From Rebecca billardiae RCC1528 (Eukaryota > Haptophyta), in the NCBI GenBank assembly GCA_965240325.2, contig OZ251248.1:372001-436000 (forward strand): DNA of 64,000 nt. Reading direction: 5' to 3'. Below are positions 1 through 10,800 of the stretch, one piece after another. The notes under the pieces are model-generated. The model did not search any database, was not told where the DNA came from, and saw only the letters and a program-made list of their open reading frames with translations. How positions within the stretch are numbered: position 1 is the stretch's first letter; every line of letters starts with the position of its first letter. The position numbers and the translations under genes are program-made.

Positions 1-995
1 GCGCGGTGGCAGGACAGTGGGACAGCGCCGCGCAACTGCTGGGGTGGCGCGGCGCCCGGCTACGCTCGACGAGCGACGAGCGCGCGCGGCCGTGTGCGCG
101 CACGCAACGCACACGCGCTCGCGCCGCCCACGCGCGCGCCCACGCGCACGCGCGGGTGCACGCCGCAAGCAGCAAGTGAGTAGTACCCACCTGGGTAATG
201 CCGCGAATATTCTCATCGATCTTGTCGTCTGTGAGTAGCTGGCGCGTCGTGTCGCGGCCGGACGGGTCGCCGACCTTGGTGGTGCCGCCGCCGACGAGCA
301 CGACGGGCTTGTGCCCGCATTGCTGCGCGCCGCCGCCGCCGCCGCGCGCGCCACAACCCGCGCGCGCGCGCGGTCGGAGGTTAGCCGCAGCGTATGCGCG
401 CGGAGCGACGGCAGGCGATCTAGCTGCGGTCGGCGCGCGGCGTGCGCGCGCGCGCGCAGCGCCGCGCCGCGCCGCAACGAGCCCTGCGCGGCGCCACGCC
501 CACGAGCAGCCGGCGGCTCGCTGTCCCACGGCCCCATCGGCCGCCCCCGCGGCCGCACACCGCGCCGGCGCCGCGCGCTCCTGAGCGGCGCACCTGCAAT
601 TTGCGCAGGACCATGATTTGCAGGAGGGAGCCCACATGCAGGCTGCTGGCGGTGGCGTCGAAGCCGAGGTAGACGGGGACGCTCGTCGTGCTCATCAGCT
701 CGTCGAGCGCCTCGATGTTCGAGCACTGGTACAGGTACCCGCGCGACTGCATCGCGCGCAGGAAGGACGAGGCGAGGGGCTTAGCAGAGTCCACCGCCGC
801 CGCCGCCTCGTCCGCCTCGACCGCGCCCGTCGCGGCGAGCCGGATCGGCCGGCGGAGCAGCGCGGGGCCGCGTCCGAGCACGCGTGACGCGCTCGCGACG
901 CGCGCGCCGGCGTGCGCCCCGGCGCGCAACGCCGCGGCGCTCGCGATCGACGCGCCGAGCGTGACGATCATCACGTAGGCCGAGCGAGGCAGCAT
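1..995 (-). CDS. tyrS: Tyrosyl-tRNA synthetase, 5' part (runs off left edge)
   Basis: Charges tRNA-Tyr with tyrosine. Two exons are visible on the minus strand: 995-594 and 322-191. They are joined by a 271-bp intron that starts GTGCGC and ends CAG; a second intron opens with GTGGGT at 190 and continues past the window edge. Both exons are in phase 0 and join to one frame of 178 residues. The first part has the class I region with GFDATA and HVGS (the HIGH-equivalent), and exon 2 has [14 protein letters not shown], typical of bacterial/organellar TyrRS. I chose the ATG at 995 because it begins a hydrophobic leader ([20 protein letters not shown]) followed by an Arg/Ala-rich stretch, as expected for a plastid or mitochondrial targeting signal. 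An upstream in-frame ATG at 1112 would add 39 residues that look non-conserved. The family is certain, the start is likely, and the targeting is inference. Confidence 0.9.
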
Positions 996-1240
996 CGCAA
1001 TGGACGTCGCGCCGGGAGACAGTTCGCGCGACTCCGGGATGTCTCGCCCGGTTGTCCGGAAGGCCGGGCATTTTCGCCGCGCCATATTATTTTGCGTATA
1101 CACCAGCATCATTTTTCGGCGCTTATTTGGGTCGGGCGTCGGAATTAATCATACGCCGCGCGTCGGAACTCGCGGCTGCGGACGACGGCCAGCGCCATTC
1201 TGTAATATTATTGACTGCTCCGCGCCGCGCCGCTCAGCCG

Positions 1241-2609
1241 TCAGCGGTGATAACCGCGCGCGCACGCGGGCGGCGGGATGCCCGGGTGCGCGCCCATGAA
1301 CGCACCGGGCGGCGGCGCAGCCGAGCGCCCGACGTCGAAGCCGCGCCGCTCGCCGCGCACGCCCACGACCGCGCCGTGCGCGGGCCCGCCCGGCTGCGTG
1401 TGCTGATGCGCCGGGTGGTGGTGGTGACAGCAATGGCCGCCGCCCAGCGGCGGCTCGCCCATCGCCATGCCGGATGCCATGCCGCCGCCCGGCCCCGGCG
1501 GCGCCGCGTGGCCAACGACCGCACCCGCGTAGATCGGCGCGCCGGGCGCGGCGCCGTGCGGCGGCGGCGCGGGCGGCGCGCACACGTGGCCAAACGCCAC
1601 GCCCGCGCCCGAGCCCGGCAGCGGGCCGCTGTCGGCGTGCTGCGCGCCGCCGTGCCCGTCGCAGCCGCCGCCGTACGGCGAGCCGTGCGCCGCCACCATC
1701 CTCGGCTGGCCGTGTGCGGGCCCGGCGCCAGCCGTGCCGATCGGGAGCCCCAGCGCGGGCTGCTGCTGCTGCGGCTGCTGCTGCGGCGGCGGCGCGGTGG
1801 CGTAGCCGTGCGCGGGCGCAGCGCCGCCGCCCGGCCCGATCCGGTCTGGCCGGCCGCACGCCGGGCCGCCGCCCTGCGGCGCGCACGCGCCGCCGGGGCG
1901 CGGCCTCCCCATGCTGAGCGCGCGCGCGCAGCGCACGCCCGCGCCGCCCTCGGCGTCGGCGCCGAGCGCCGCCGAGCACGCGCCGCCGGCGCGCAGCCCC
2001 TGGATCAAACCCGCCTGCGCGTTGAGCCCGGCGGCGGCGCCGCCGAGCCCGGCCGCGGCCGCCGCCGCCGCCGCCTCGCGGACGAGGGAGCCCTCGACGG
2101 CGGCGCGCGACGCGGCGCTGTGCATGCCCGCGCTGCCGGCGGCGCGCGCGCCCTCGGAGGCGGCGAGGGCGCGCATCTCGGCGGCGGAGGGCATGGCTCG
2201 GCCGTCGCAGCCCATCCCCCCCCTGTGTCCGCCTCCCCTCGGCGCGCCGCCGCCGCCGCCGCCGCCGGCGGCGGCGGCGGCGCACGCTCGCAGCTGCCGA
2301 AGCGCCGCCGCCCGCGCCGCGGCCTCGTGCTGCGAGCCGCCGCCGCCGCCGCCGCCGTAAGCGCCGCCGCCGCCGCCGCCGTCGCAGCCGCCGTGCTCGA
2401 AGCGGCGGTCGAAGGCCTCGGCGCGGCTGCCTGCACCGAACGCGGCGACCGCGGCGGCGGCGGCTGCGCCGCCGCCGCCGCCGCCCGCGCCATGGTGTGC
2501 CACAGAGGCCGGCGGCATGCGGTGCTGCTGCCTCGCACACTCGTGCCCGCCCATGGCGGCGGCGGCGGCGGCGGCGGCGGCCGCCGCCGTGCGCTGCAGC
2601 TGGAGCCCC

Positions 2610-2644
<35 letters not shown>

Positions 2645-5600
2645 AATCCGCTGCAGCGCCCACGCGAGCGTCTGCCGCGCGTCCGCGTCCATCGCGCCCT
2701 CGACCCCGCCCAGCCGGCCAAGTGACGACGCGGCGGCGGCGGCGGCGGCGTTGTGCGCCTCCGCCGCGCTCACCGGTCGGCGCGCGCCCGCGCCCGAGCG
2801 CGGCGGCAGCAGCAGCTGCTCGCCGCCGCCGCCGCAGAGGGCGCGCGATGTGGCCAGCATGCTCTCCAGAGCGCCGCCATCCAGGCCGCCAAGACTGACG
2901 GCCGCGGCCGAGGTCTGCCCTCCGATCGCGAGCGCGCGCGCGCGCTCGCCCGCCGCGCCGCCGCCGTAGAGCACCGCCGCCGCCACCGCCGCCGCCGAGC
3001 ACGCCGGCGGCGCGGGCGCGCACGACGCGCCGATGAACGGCGCGCTCGCGTGCGCGGAACAGCCGTGCGCGGGCGACGGCGTGCCGACGACGACGCCGGA
3101 CACAGGGGGCAGCCCCGCGCCCAGCGACGCGCCGGACAGCAGACCGGGCAGCGAGCGTGACGCCTCGGGCAGCGACATGGGCGCCGGCGCGTACTCCGGG
3201 TACTCCGGGTACTCCGCGCCGCCACCGTGGCCGCAGCCGTGGCCAGCGGCGGCCGCGGCGGCCGCGGCGGCTCGGCGCAGCGCGGCCGCCTGCTCGAGCC
3301 GTGCGCGCGCGCCGTGCGCGCCGCCGTATACGTCAGCGTCTGTCGCTAGCCCAGCGCAGCCGTGCTGCGCTGTACAGCCGGAGGAGCGGAGCGCCGCCGC
3401 GCTCTGCAGCTGCTCGAGCAGCGCCCGCGCCCGCGCCTCCATCGCCGCGCTGCCAGGCGGCGCGCCGCCGCCGCCGCCGCCGCCGCCGCAGCAACCGCCG
3501 CCGCCGCCGCCGCCGCCGCGGGCCGCGGCGAGCTCGGCCGCCGCGGTGCGAGCGCGCGCGGCCAGCGCCACCGCCGCCGCCGCATCCACGCCCTCCGCGC
3601 CGCCGCCGACGCCGCTCACCGCTCTGAGCAGCTCCGCCGCATGCGCCTCCCAGCGCGCGCCCGCAGCGCTTGCGGGGAGATTGCAATCTCGGCAGCCGGG
3701 GAGATTGCAATCTCGGCAGCGCGAGCCCGCGCCGAGGGCTGCAAGGAGCGCGCCGCCGCCGCCGCCAAACCCGGCGGAGAGGGCGGCGCTGGTGCTAGCG
3801 GTGACGCCCGCGGCCGCGCCCATCGCGGCCGCGCTCGCGCCGCCGCCGCACCCGCCGCTCATCGGAATCCCCATGATGGCGGCGGCGGCGGCGGCGCTGG
3901 CAGCGCGCCCCCCTGCGCCCGCGCCGTGCGCCGCGCACGCCGGCGGCGCGCCGTGCGCGCGGCCCGGCCCGTGCGCCGTGCAGCCCGCGCGCAGCAGCGT
4001 CTCGTCCACCTCGGCGCCGCACCGACCAGCAGCGAGATCGCGATCTCGCAGCTGGTCGCCGCCGCCGCCCTCCGACCAGCTGCGAGATCGCGATCTGGGC
4101 AGGCTGGCGGGAGAGGCTGAGCCTGGTCGCCCGCGCGGCGGCGCCGCGCCGCGCGCACCCGCCGGCTGCCGCGCGGCGCTCGACTCGGCGCAGAGCGCGA
4201 GCGCGGCCGCGTGCTGCACATCCTCCGCCTGCGCGTGGCAGCAGCGCACGGGGCAGCGCGCGCGCGGCGGCATCGCACGCGGCCCGGCCGTCAGAGCAGG
4301 CGCGTGCGCGCGCGCGAGAGAGCACACGGGCAGGGCAGCAGGCGAGCGCGCGGCGCGAGGGTGCGGATCCGGGCGCGAGATTGCAATCTCAGCAGCGCGG
4401 TCCCGGGCGCGAGCCCACGCGGCCGGCCCGCCGGGCTGCCGAGGTTGCACTCCCCCAGCCCGCGCTGCGGAGATTGCAATCTCCCGCCCGCGCTGCCGCC
4501 GCGCCTCCCACATGCGCGCGCGCGCAAGCAACGGGCCAAACCATCGCGCCGCGGGCCGCGGCGCGCGGCGCGCGGCGCGCGGCGCGCGGCGCGAACAGGG
4601 CGCGCTGGCACGCACCTGCGCGCGCGCCTGCGCGCCGCCCTTCGCGAGCGCGTGCACGCCGTCCAGCCCCAGCGCCATGCCGAAGCGCTCGGCCGCCGCC
4701 GCCGCCGCCGCGTAGCGAAGTTCAGACTGCGCGGCGGCGGTGGTCGCGCAGACGCGCGCGGGCGCGCGCGCGGCCGCGCTCGCGCGGTGAGCAGCGCGCA
4801 GGCGTGGCGCACGGTCCGCTCGCGCTGGCGCCGCTTGCGCGCGCGTGCGCGTTGGGCGTCGCGCGCGCGCACCTCCTCCGCACCGCCCGCGCCGCCGCCG
4901 TTCAGCTGCGAGCCCGCCGAGCGAGGCGGGTACGGCGGCGGCGGCGCCTGCCTGCCGCGCTGCGCCGCGCCCGGCGCGCGCGGCGGCAGCATCCGGTTCG
5001 GCTGCGGGAGCGAGCTGGTCGGCATGGCGCCGCACAGCGCGGGGTCGGCCGCGGCGCGGGCGGGCGAGGCGCCGTGCACGGGCGCGCCCATCACCGCCTC
5101 GCCCGCGAACGGCGCGCCGTCCGCTCGCGCGCCGCCGCCGCCGCCGCCGCGCGCGCCGAGCCCGCCAGCGCAGCGGCTGTGCGCGCCACACCGATGCGCG
5201 CCGCCCGCCGCCGCGCCCGCATGGAGCGCGCACGAGCCGTTCGACTGGGCGCACGCGGCGGCTCGGCCGGGCCCGTCGTGCTCCGCGCACCCTGCCTCGG
5301 CTTGCCGCGCGCCACCGCCCGCACCCCTCGCGCCTGGCGGCGCGCTCGCCGCGTGCGCCACGCTGCCGCCGCGGTCGCCTCGCGACCGGTGCCTGGCGCG
5401 CTTGGCTGCGGCGGCAGGTTGCCCGCCCTCGCCCGGCGCGTCCGCGGCGGCGTCATGGCCCTGCGTGTGCTGGAGGAACAGGTCCGTCACGTCGTCCGCG
5501 TCGGGCATCGCCAGGCCCCAGTCCAGGCAGCCGCCCAGCCCGCCGCCCAGCCCGCCGCCCAGCCCGCCGCCCAGCGCGGCGCCAAATCCGAGCGGCGACG

Positions 5601-6645
5601 CCGCGCCGCCCGCGCTTGCCGCGCCCTCGCCGCCGCCCTCGGCGCCGCCCTCGCCACCGGTTCTGAAGGGCTTGCCCTTGCCGCTGCGCGAGGAGTCGAG
5701 CTGCGCGGCGCGCGCGGCGCGAGAGGGCGCGCGTGGGCGGGGGCGTGAGCACCGGCACCGCGCGCGGGCCACACCGCGCGCCCCTGGGAGATTGCAATCT
5801 CGGTGGCTGCGCCTGTGAGATTGCAATCTCGGTGGCGTGGCTCGCTTGCTGCACAGAGGCTGGCTGGCGCGCGCGCGGCCCACAGCGGCCGTGCGCGGCC
5901 GTGCGCCGCGCTGCGCGCCCCGGCCGCGCGCACGCACCTGCGGCATGCTGTCAATGTCCTCCTCGATGAACCAGCGCGGCGGGTGCCGCTGTCGCCTGCG
6001 CTTCTCGCCGCTCCCGCTTGCGCCGCCGCCGCCGCCGCTCCCGCCGCCGCCGCTCCCGCCGCCGCCGCCACCGCCGCCGTCCGCGGCGTGCGCGCGGAGG
6101 CGTGCCTGCTGCGCGCGCTGGTCGAGCAGCGCGCGCGACGCGCGGCGCATCGCCTCGGCCCGTTGCCTGCTCTGCTCGCGCGCGAGCCGCGCCACCGAGA
6201 TTGCGATCTCCCAAAGCCGCGCGGTGCGCGGTGCACCCGGCGTGCCCGCGACAAAGCCCGGGGCGAGGGCGAAGTCGGCGGGCGGCAGCTCGGGGTACGG
6301 CGGGAAGGTGAACGCACCCTCGTCCTGCAGCTTGCGCCGGCGCAGCTGCAGGCCCTCGAGCGGCTCGACCACGCGCGCGCTGCGCGGCATCCGGCGCGCC
6401 GCAATCGACCGACCATCATCGTCGCCCTCGCGCGCAGCGGCGGGCGGCGGCGCGGCGGCGGCGGGCGGCGGCTCAGGCGCGGGCGCGTCGGGTGCCGGTG
6501 CGTGCGCGCGCCCATCTAGCTCGGCCTCGGCGGCCGGGCCGTGCGCCTGCTCGTCGACGGCAGGAGCGCGGTCGCCCTCGGCGGCCGGCGCCGCTGCCGG
6601 CGCCGCTGTTTCGCCAGGTGCTTCGGAGGCGGGTGCGCGCGTCAT
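1241..6645 (-). CDS. Gly/Ala-rich low-complexity protein, multi-exon (function unknown)
   Basis: I do not recognise this protein. Phase-consistent exons on the minus strand are 6645-5938, 5700-4813, 4726-4616, 4228-4159 and, less surely, 4044-1241. Introns begin GTGCG and end AG. The first exon has an acidic/Pro-Ala-rich stretch, a helical Arg/Gln-rich segment (about 6080-6190) and WFIEEDIDSMPQ. The second ends in a strongly basic run (ARKRRQRERT) that could bind DNA or act as a nuclear signal. The last exon is mostly poly-Gly and poly-Ala with Gln runs (near 1770), a YPE repeat (near 3195) and a His cluster near the C-terminus. Composition is that of a nuclear regulator, but no DNA-binding fold can be named. 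The 5' end is unresolved: the same frame is open to 7401, and another frame near 6760-6928 has protein-like composition, so upstream exons are likely. Confidence 0.5.
3677..6210. repeat. Cluster of 14-bp palindrome GAGATYGCRATCTC
   Basis: Perfect GAGATTGCAATCTC lies at 3677, 3701, 4377, 4470, 5788 and 5817. GAGATCGCGATCTC is at 4034 and, with one end mismatch, at 4084. GAGATTGCGATCTC is at 6197, and a degenerate copy is at about 4441. The pair at 3677/3701 is a 24-bp tandem direct repeat. The sites at 4377, 4470, 5788 and 5817 fall in predicted introns of the Gly/Ala-rich gene; the 4034 site overlaps a possible splice acceptor. The only other copies seen are in the last large exon of CysRS (16802) and in its full-length 3' duplicates. 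The role is unknown. Confidence 0.85.
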
Positions 6646-7850
6646 CGCCACTGCCGGCGCGTCTGAGGCACCGGTGGGCGTCGCGGCACCCGCCCCGTCG
6701 GGCTCGGCGCCCGGCGGCGGCTCCGCTGGAGCGCTCGCCGTGGTGCCTTGCGTGCGGCCGCAGGGCAGCCGCAGTGAAAGGGATGGCTCCGCCTTGCTGC
6801 TGGTAGAAGCTTGCGGCGGTGGCAGGGTTGTTCTGCGCCCTTTCGCTCCACGCCGAGCAAACGCCCGCAACACTGCCACTGCTTCCACTAGTTCTCCGGA
6901 GGGAACTCTGGAACTCACCCGGGTGCAAGCGTGCTGACGCAGCTGTTCAGCCCTGAACACTTGAACAGTGCACAACACAAGGGCAAGGGCAAGGAAGGTC
7001 TTGATGACACAGACAGTGGAGAGTGTCCTTCCACGCGGCGCGCAGCGAATGGGCGTCAAGCCGGGAAGCCAGCCGCTTTGAAAAACCGCAGGGAGAGGGA
7101 GCAGTCGCCGAAGTTCTTCACCGAACGAGTCCGGCGTGGGCGGTCCGACCATCTCGAGCCGATTGCGAGAAGTGCGAACCGCGATGGCGCGCATGCCAAC
7201 GTGGAGTACTTCCACGTCGCGCGGACGACCTTGCCCTTGGCTGTTCCCGCCTCGCTCACGGGCCCCCAGCAGTGACCACTGCGCATGGCGACGCTGGCAG
7301 GAACTCGGGCAGCTCGGTCTGAGCCTCGGTCCAGCGTACTGCAGCGAGCCGGGCGAGCACCGGTGGATCTGTGACCGTTGCGGCCTGGAGGAGGTCGCCA
7401 TGGCTGCGCCGGTGACTTGTTAGATGCCGGCGCGACGCCCCTGCGCGCAGCGCAGCTCCGTGAGCTCGCCCGCTAGGCTGATGGTCCGAGCAGCGTGCCC
7501 CGACGGCCGATGGCAGCGACACTGCCTCACTGGCCCGAGCCGGGCCCGGCCGGACTCGCGCGAGTCTGAGTCAGTAATCGGGCGGACTGGTTCCGGTTCG
7601 CAGTAGTCATAGTGATAGTGGCGGACCGTAGTCCGTACGGCGTACCCCGGAGGTGAGTGGCGCGGGTCTATGAGTATGGAGCAGCGCCTGTGAGTGCCTG
7701 ACAGAGTGCAGGGCCGACTTATGGTTCTGAGACGATCACGACGAATAATTCTGCTCAGATCGATGAGTCATCATGTCTCACGACACTCTAGTGACTCTGA
7801 GAGTGAGATGAGTAGATGATGCGGGATAGTGCGGCGGCGGCAGCGCTGGC
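6646..7850. other. Intergenic region between two minus-strand genes
   Basis: The left part (to about 6930) probably still holds 5' coding exons of the Gly/Ala-rich gene. A strong donor-like GTGAGT reads on the minus strand at about 6910-6920. From about 7560 to 7830 the sequence is less GC-rich, with many short GAGTC/ACTC words, and shows no credible ORF. It would contain the promoter of the downstream minus gene and the 3' end of the IQ-like gene. No RNA gene was recognised. Confidence 0.4.
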
Positions 7851-10800
7851 TCACGCCGCACCGCCGTGGCCGTGGGCGCCGTGGCCCTGCGCGGCGGAGA
7901 GCGCCTGCAGCCGGCACTCGCACGCGCGCTCTCGCTTGCGCAGCATGCGCAGCACCTCATCCTCCTCCTCGGTGCGCGCACCGCTCGCAGGCACGCCCTT
8001 CAGCTCGGCTCCCACCGCGCCAACGCCGCCGGCTCCGCCTGTCGCGCTGACGAGTGCGAGTGGAGTTGGGCTGGCGGAGAGCGCGGAGGGCACAAGCCGG
8101 CGGCGCACGGCCGGGCTGGCCGCGTCGAGACCCGGCGACGACGCCAGCGACGAGTCCCGCCAGCCTGCGACGCCGGCGTCTGGCGGCGACGGCTGCGCGT
8201 CGCGCGCCGCGCCCGCGCCGCCGCGCGCGGGCGAGCTACGCGCAGGCGCGTCGTTGGCCCCGACGGCAGCGCCGTGCTCGAGCGGCGCTGCGCCTGTCCC
8301 GAGCTCGGCGGCGAGCTCGTCGCGTGGCGTCTGGTCCTCGGACGAGCCGCCTGCGTCCGAGGGCGAGGAGGAGAGACGGTCGGCGGCGGCGTCCGCGTCC
8401 TCCGGCGGTCGCACGGCGTCGTCGGCCGCGGCCGCGCGCGGCGGGAGCGGCGGCGCCGGCGATTCCGGCGCGGCCCAGACTGCCGGCTCGGCTGAGCCGC
8501 TACCGACGCCGCGCTCGGCGGCGGCGAGCTCGGCCGCGCCGGCGAGCACCGCCTGGATCTCCGCCGCGTCGAAGCGCTGCCGCTCCCCGAGACCAGCGCG
8601 CTCTACCGGCTCGGCGCCCGCGCCGGGCGCATCAGGCTCGGAGGCGGCGCGCGCGGCGCGCGCGGGCGCGCCGCCACCGTGTGGCGGCGACGACGGCTGC
8701 TCAGCGGCCGCGCCATCCGCCGCCGCCGCCGCGCGCGCGCCGTCGCAGGAGCGCGTGTCGCGCGCAGCCGCCGCGCGCGCAGCCACCGGCCGCGCCGTCG
8801 GCAGCGGCGGCAGCTCGCCAAAGAGCGCCTCCGCCACCACCGCGGAGATGAGCGAATGCAGAGTCGCATCCCTGGCCGCCGCCGCTGCTGCCGATGCCGC
8901 CGCGGCCGCGGCCACGACCGAGGCCTGAGGCGAGAGGGCGGTGGCGGCGGTGGCGGCGAAGATCGGGTTGTCGACGGGCGCGTGCGGCAGCGGGGAGTGT
9001 GGGCCGGCGCCGCCCGCGCCGGGCGATCGCAGGGGCGACGGGCCCAGCGCGAGCGGCGAGCCGGCCGCACCGCCCGGCGAGCCGGCGGCAAGCGGCGATG
9101 TAACGGCCGCCGTAACCGCCACTGGCGGTGACCCCACCCCCAAACCGGTCCCGGCGCCGGCACCGCCCGGAGAGTGCGCGCCGCCCGCGGCCGCGGCTGC
9201 GCGCCGCTGCCGGCGGGCGAGGATCTCGGCGCGGGCGAGGCCGTGGGGCGAGGGCGAGTGTGGCGAGTGCGCGCCGCCCGGCGAGGAGACCGTGGGCGAG
9301 CGCTGCTGCGCCAACGGCTGCTGCTGCCCCACGGCTGCGGCCGCGCGCGACGCTGCGCCTGCCGCCTCAGCCGAGCCCGCGCCGCCGCCCTCGCCGTCAC
9401 TGTCGTCAACGGCTGCGGCGTACGCGAGCGAGATCGGCGGCGGCACGAGCAAGCGGCGCGCGGCGACGGCAGCGGCCTCCTCCTCCGCCGAGGCGGAGGG
9501 CTCGGCGGCCGTGGTGGGCTGTGCTGCTGCCGCCCGCGCCGACGCCGCGGCGGCGCGCGAGCGCGCCCGCCGCTGTAGGGACTCTGCGGCGCCGCGCGCG
9601 CGCGCGCGCTCGGCGCGGCCGCGCGCGAGCGCGGCGCGGCTGCGCGCGGCACGCTGCAGCGCGCTTGCCGCGGCGTGCCGCGCGAGCGCGCGCCGGCCGA
9701 GCACCGAGCGCATCGCCCGCTGCAGCCGCCGTGCGCACGCCAGCGCGCGCGCCGCGAGGCGCGCGGCGCGCGCGCGGCCGCGCGCGCGAGACTGAAGTGT
9801 GTGCGCCGCGCGCGCGCGGCGCGTGGCCTCGCGCGCGGCCGCGGCGGCGTCGTCAGCGAGCGCGATGCGTGCGGCCGCGGGCGTCGCGGCACCACCACCG
9901 GCCATGGCGGGCGTGGGCGACGACAGGACCAGGTCGTCCGCCTCGCGAGACACGCCGCCGCCAGCGCGGCGCGGCGGCGTCCGCGTCGGCGGCGCGTCGG
10001 CGCGCGCCGCCGCGGCCGCAGCGGCCGCCGCGCGCGCGAGCGCGCCGCCGCCGGCGGGCTCCGGCTCGGGCTCGGCATCGATGGAGGCGCCGATGCCGTA
10101 CCTCGCGCGCAGCTCGCGCAGCTTGAGCTCCACAGACGCGCGCGCCGCCGCCTCCAGCTCCGACTCCGCTGCGCTCGGCGCCGCGCCCTCCGCCCAGCCG
10201 CCGTCGGCGCCGCCGCCGTCGGCGCCGCCGGCGCCGCGCGCCGCCGCGCTCGGTGCCGCCCAGGCCGCCGTTGACGCGGAGGCCGCGGCCGCCGCCGCGC
10301 CGGCGGCGGATGGCGCGGCGGTCGTTGGGCTCGTGCTCGCGACGGCGGCGGCGCGTGCAGGCCCGCCAACCCCAACGCCGCCACCGCCGCCGCCAACAAC
10401 CACGCCGCTGCCACCGCCGCCGGCCGCGCCGCGCGCGCTGCCGCCGCCGCCGACAGAAGCGCCGGCCGCGCCGCCGACCGCCGCGCCGGCCGCGCCGCCG
10501 GCCGCAGCACTCGGCTGCTGCAGCGCTTCGAGGAGCGCCGAGGTGGCGGCGGCTGCAGCCTCGGCCTGGCTCGTCGGCGCGCGGGGCGCAGCCGGCACAG
10601 CCGCGGGCTGCGCCGCCGCAACCTCCGCTGCCGCCGCCGTGCCATCGGCCGCTGGCAGCCCAGCCCTGGCGCAACCCGCCCCCGTCGTCGCCGCCGCGGC
10701 CGCGGCCGCGTCGGCTGCAGGCTTCGCCGCCGGCGCGTCGGCCGCGTCGCGCCCGGCGAGGAGCGGCGAGCGAAGCAGCGCGCTCGCGCGCGCGCTCAGC

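Noticed and set aside
1052-5818. Plus-strand ORFs of 455-560 residues at the left end
   Set aside because: Arg/Ala/Pro-rich shadows of the minus-strand Gly/Ala gene; no domain and no splice logic.
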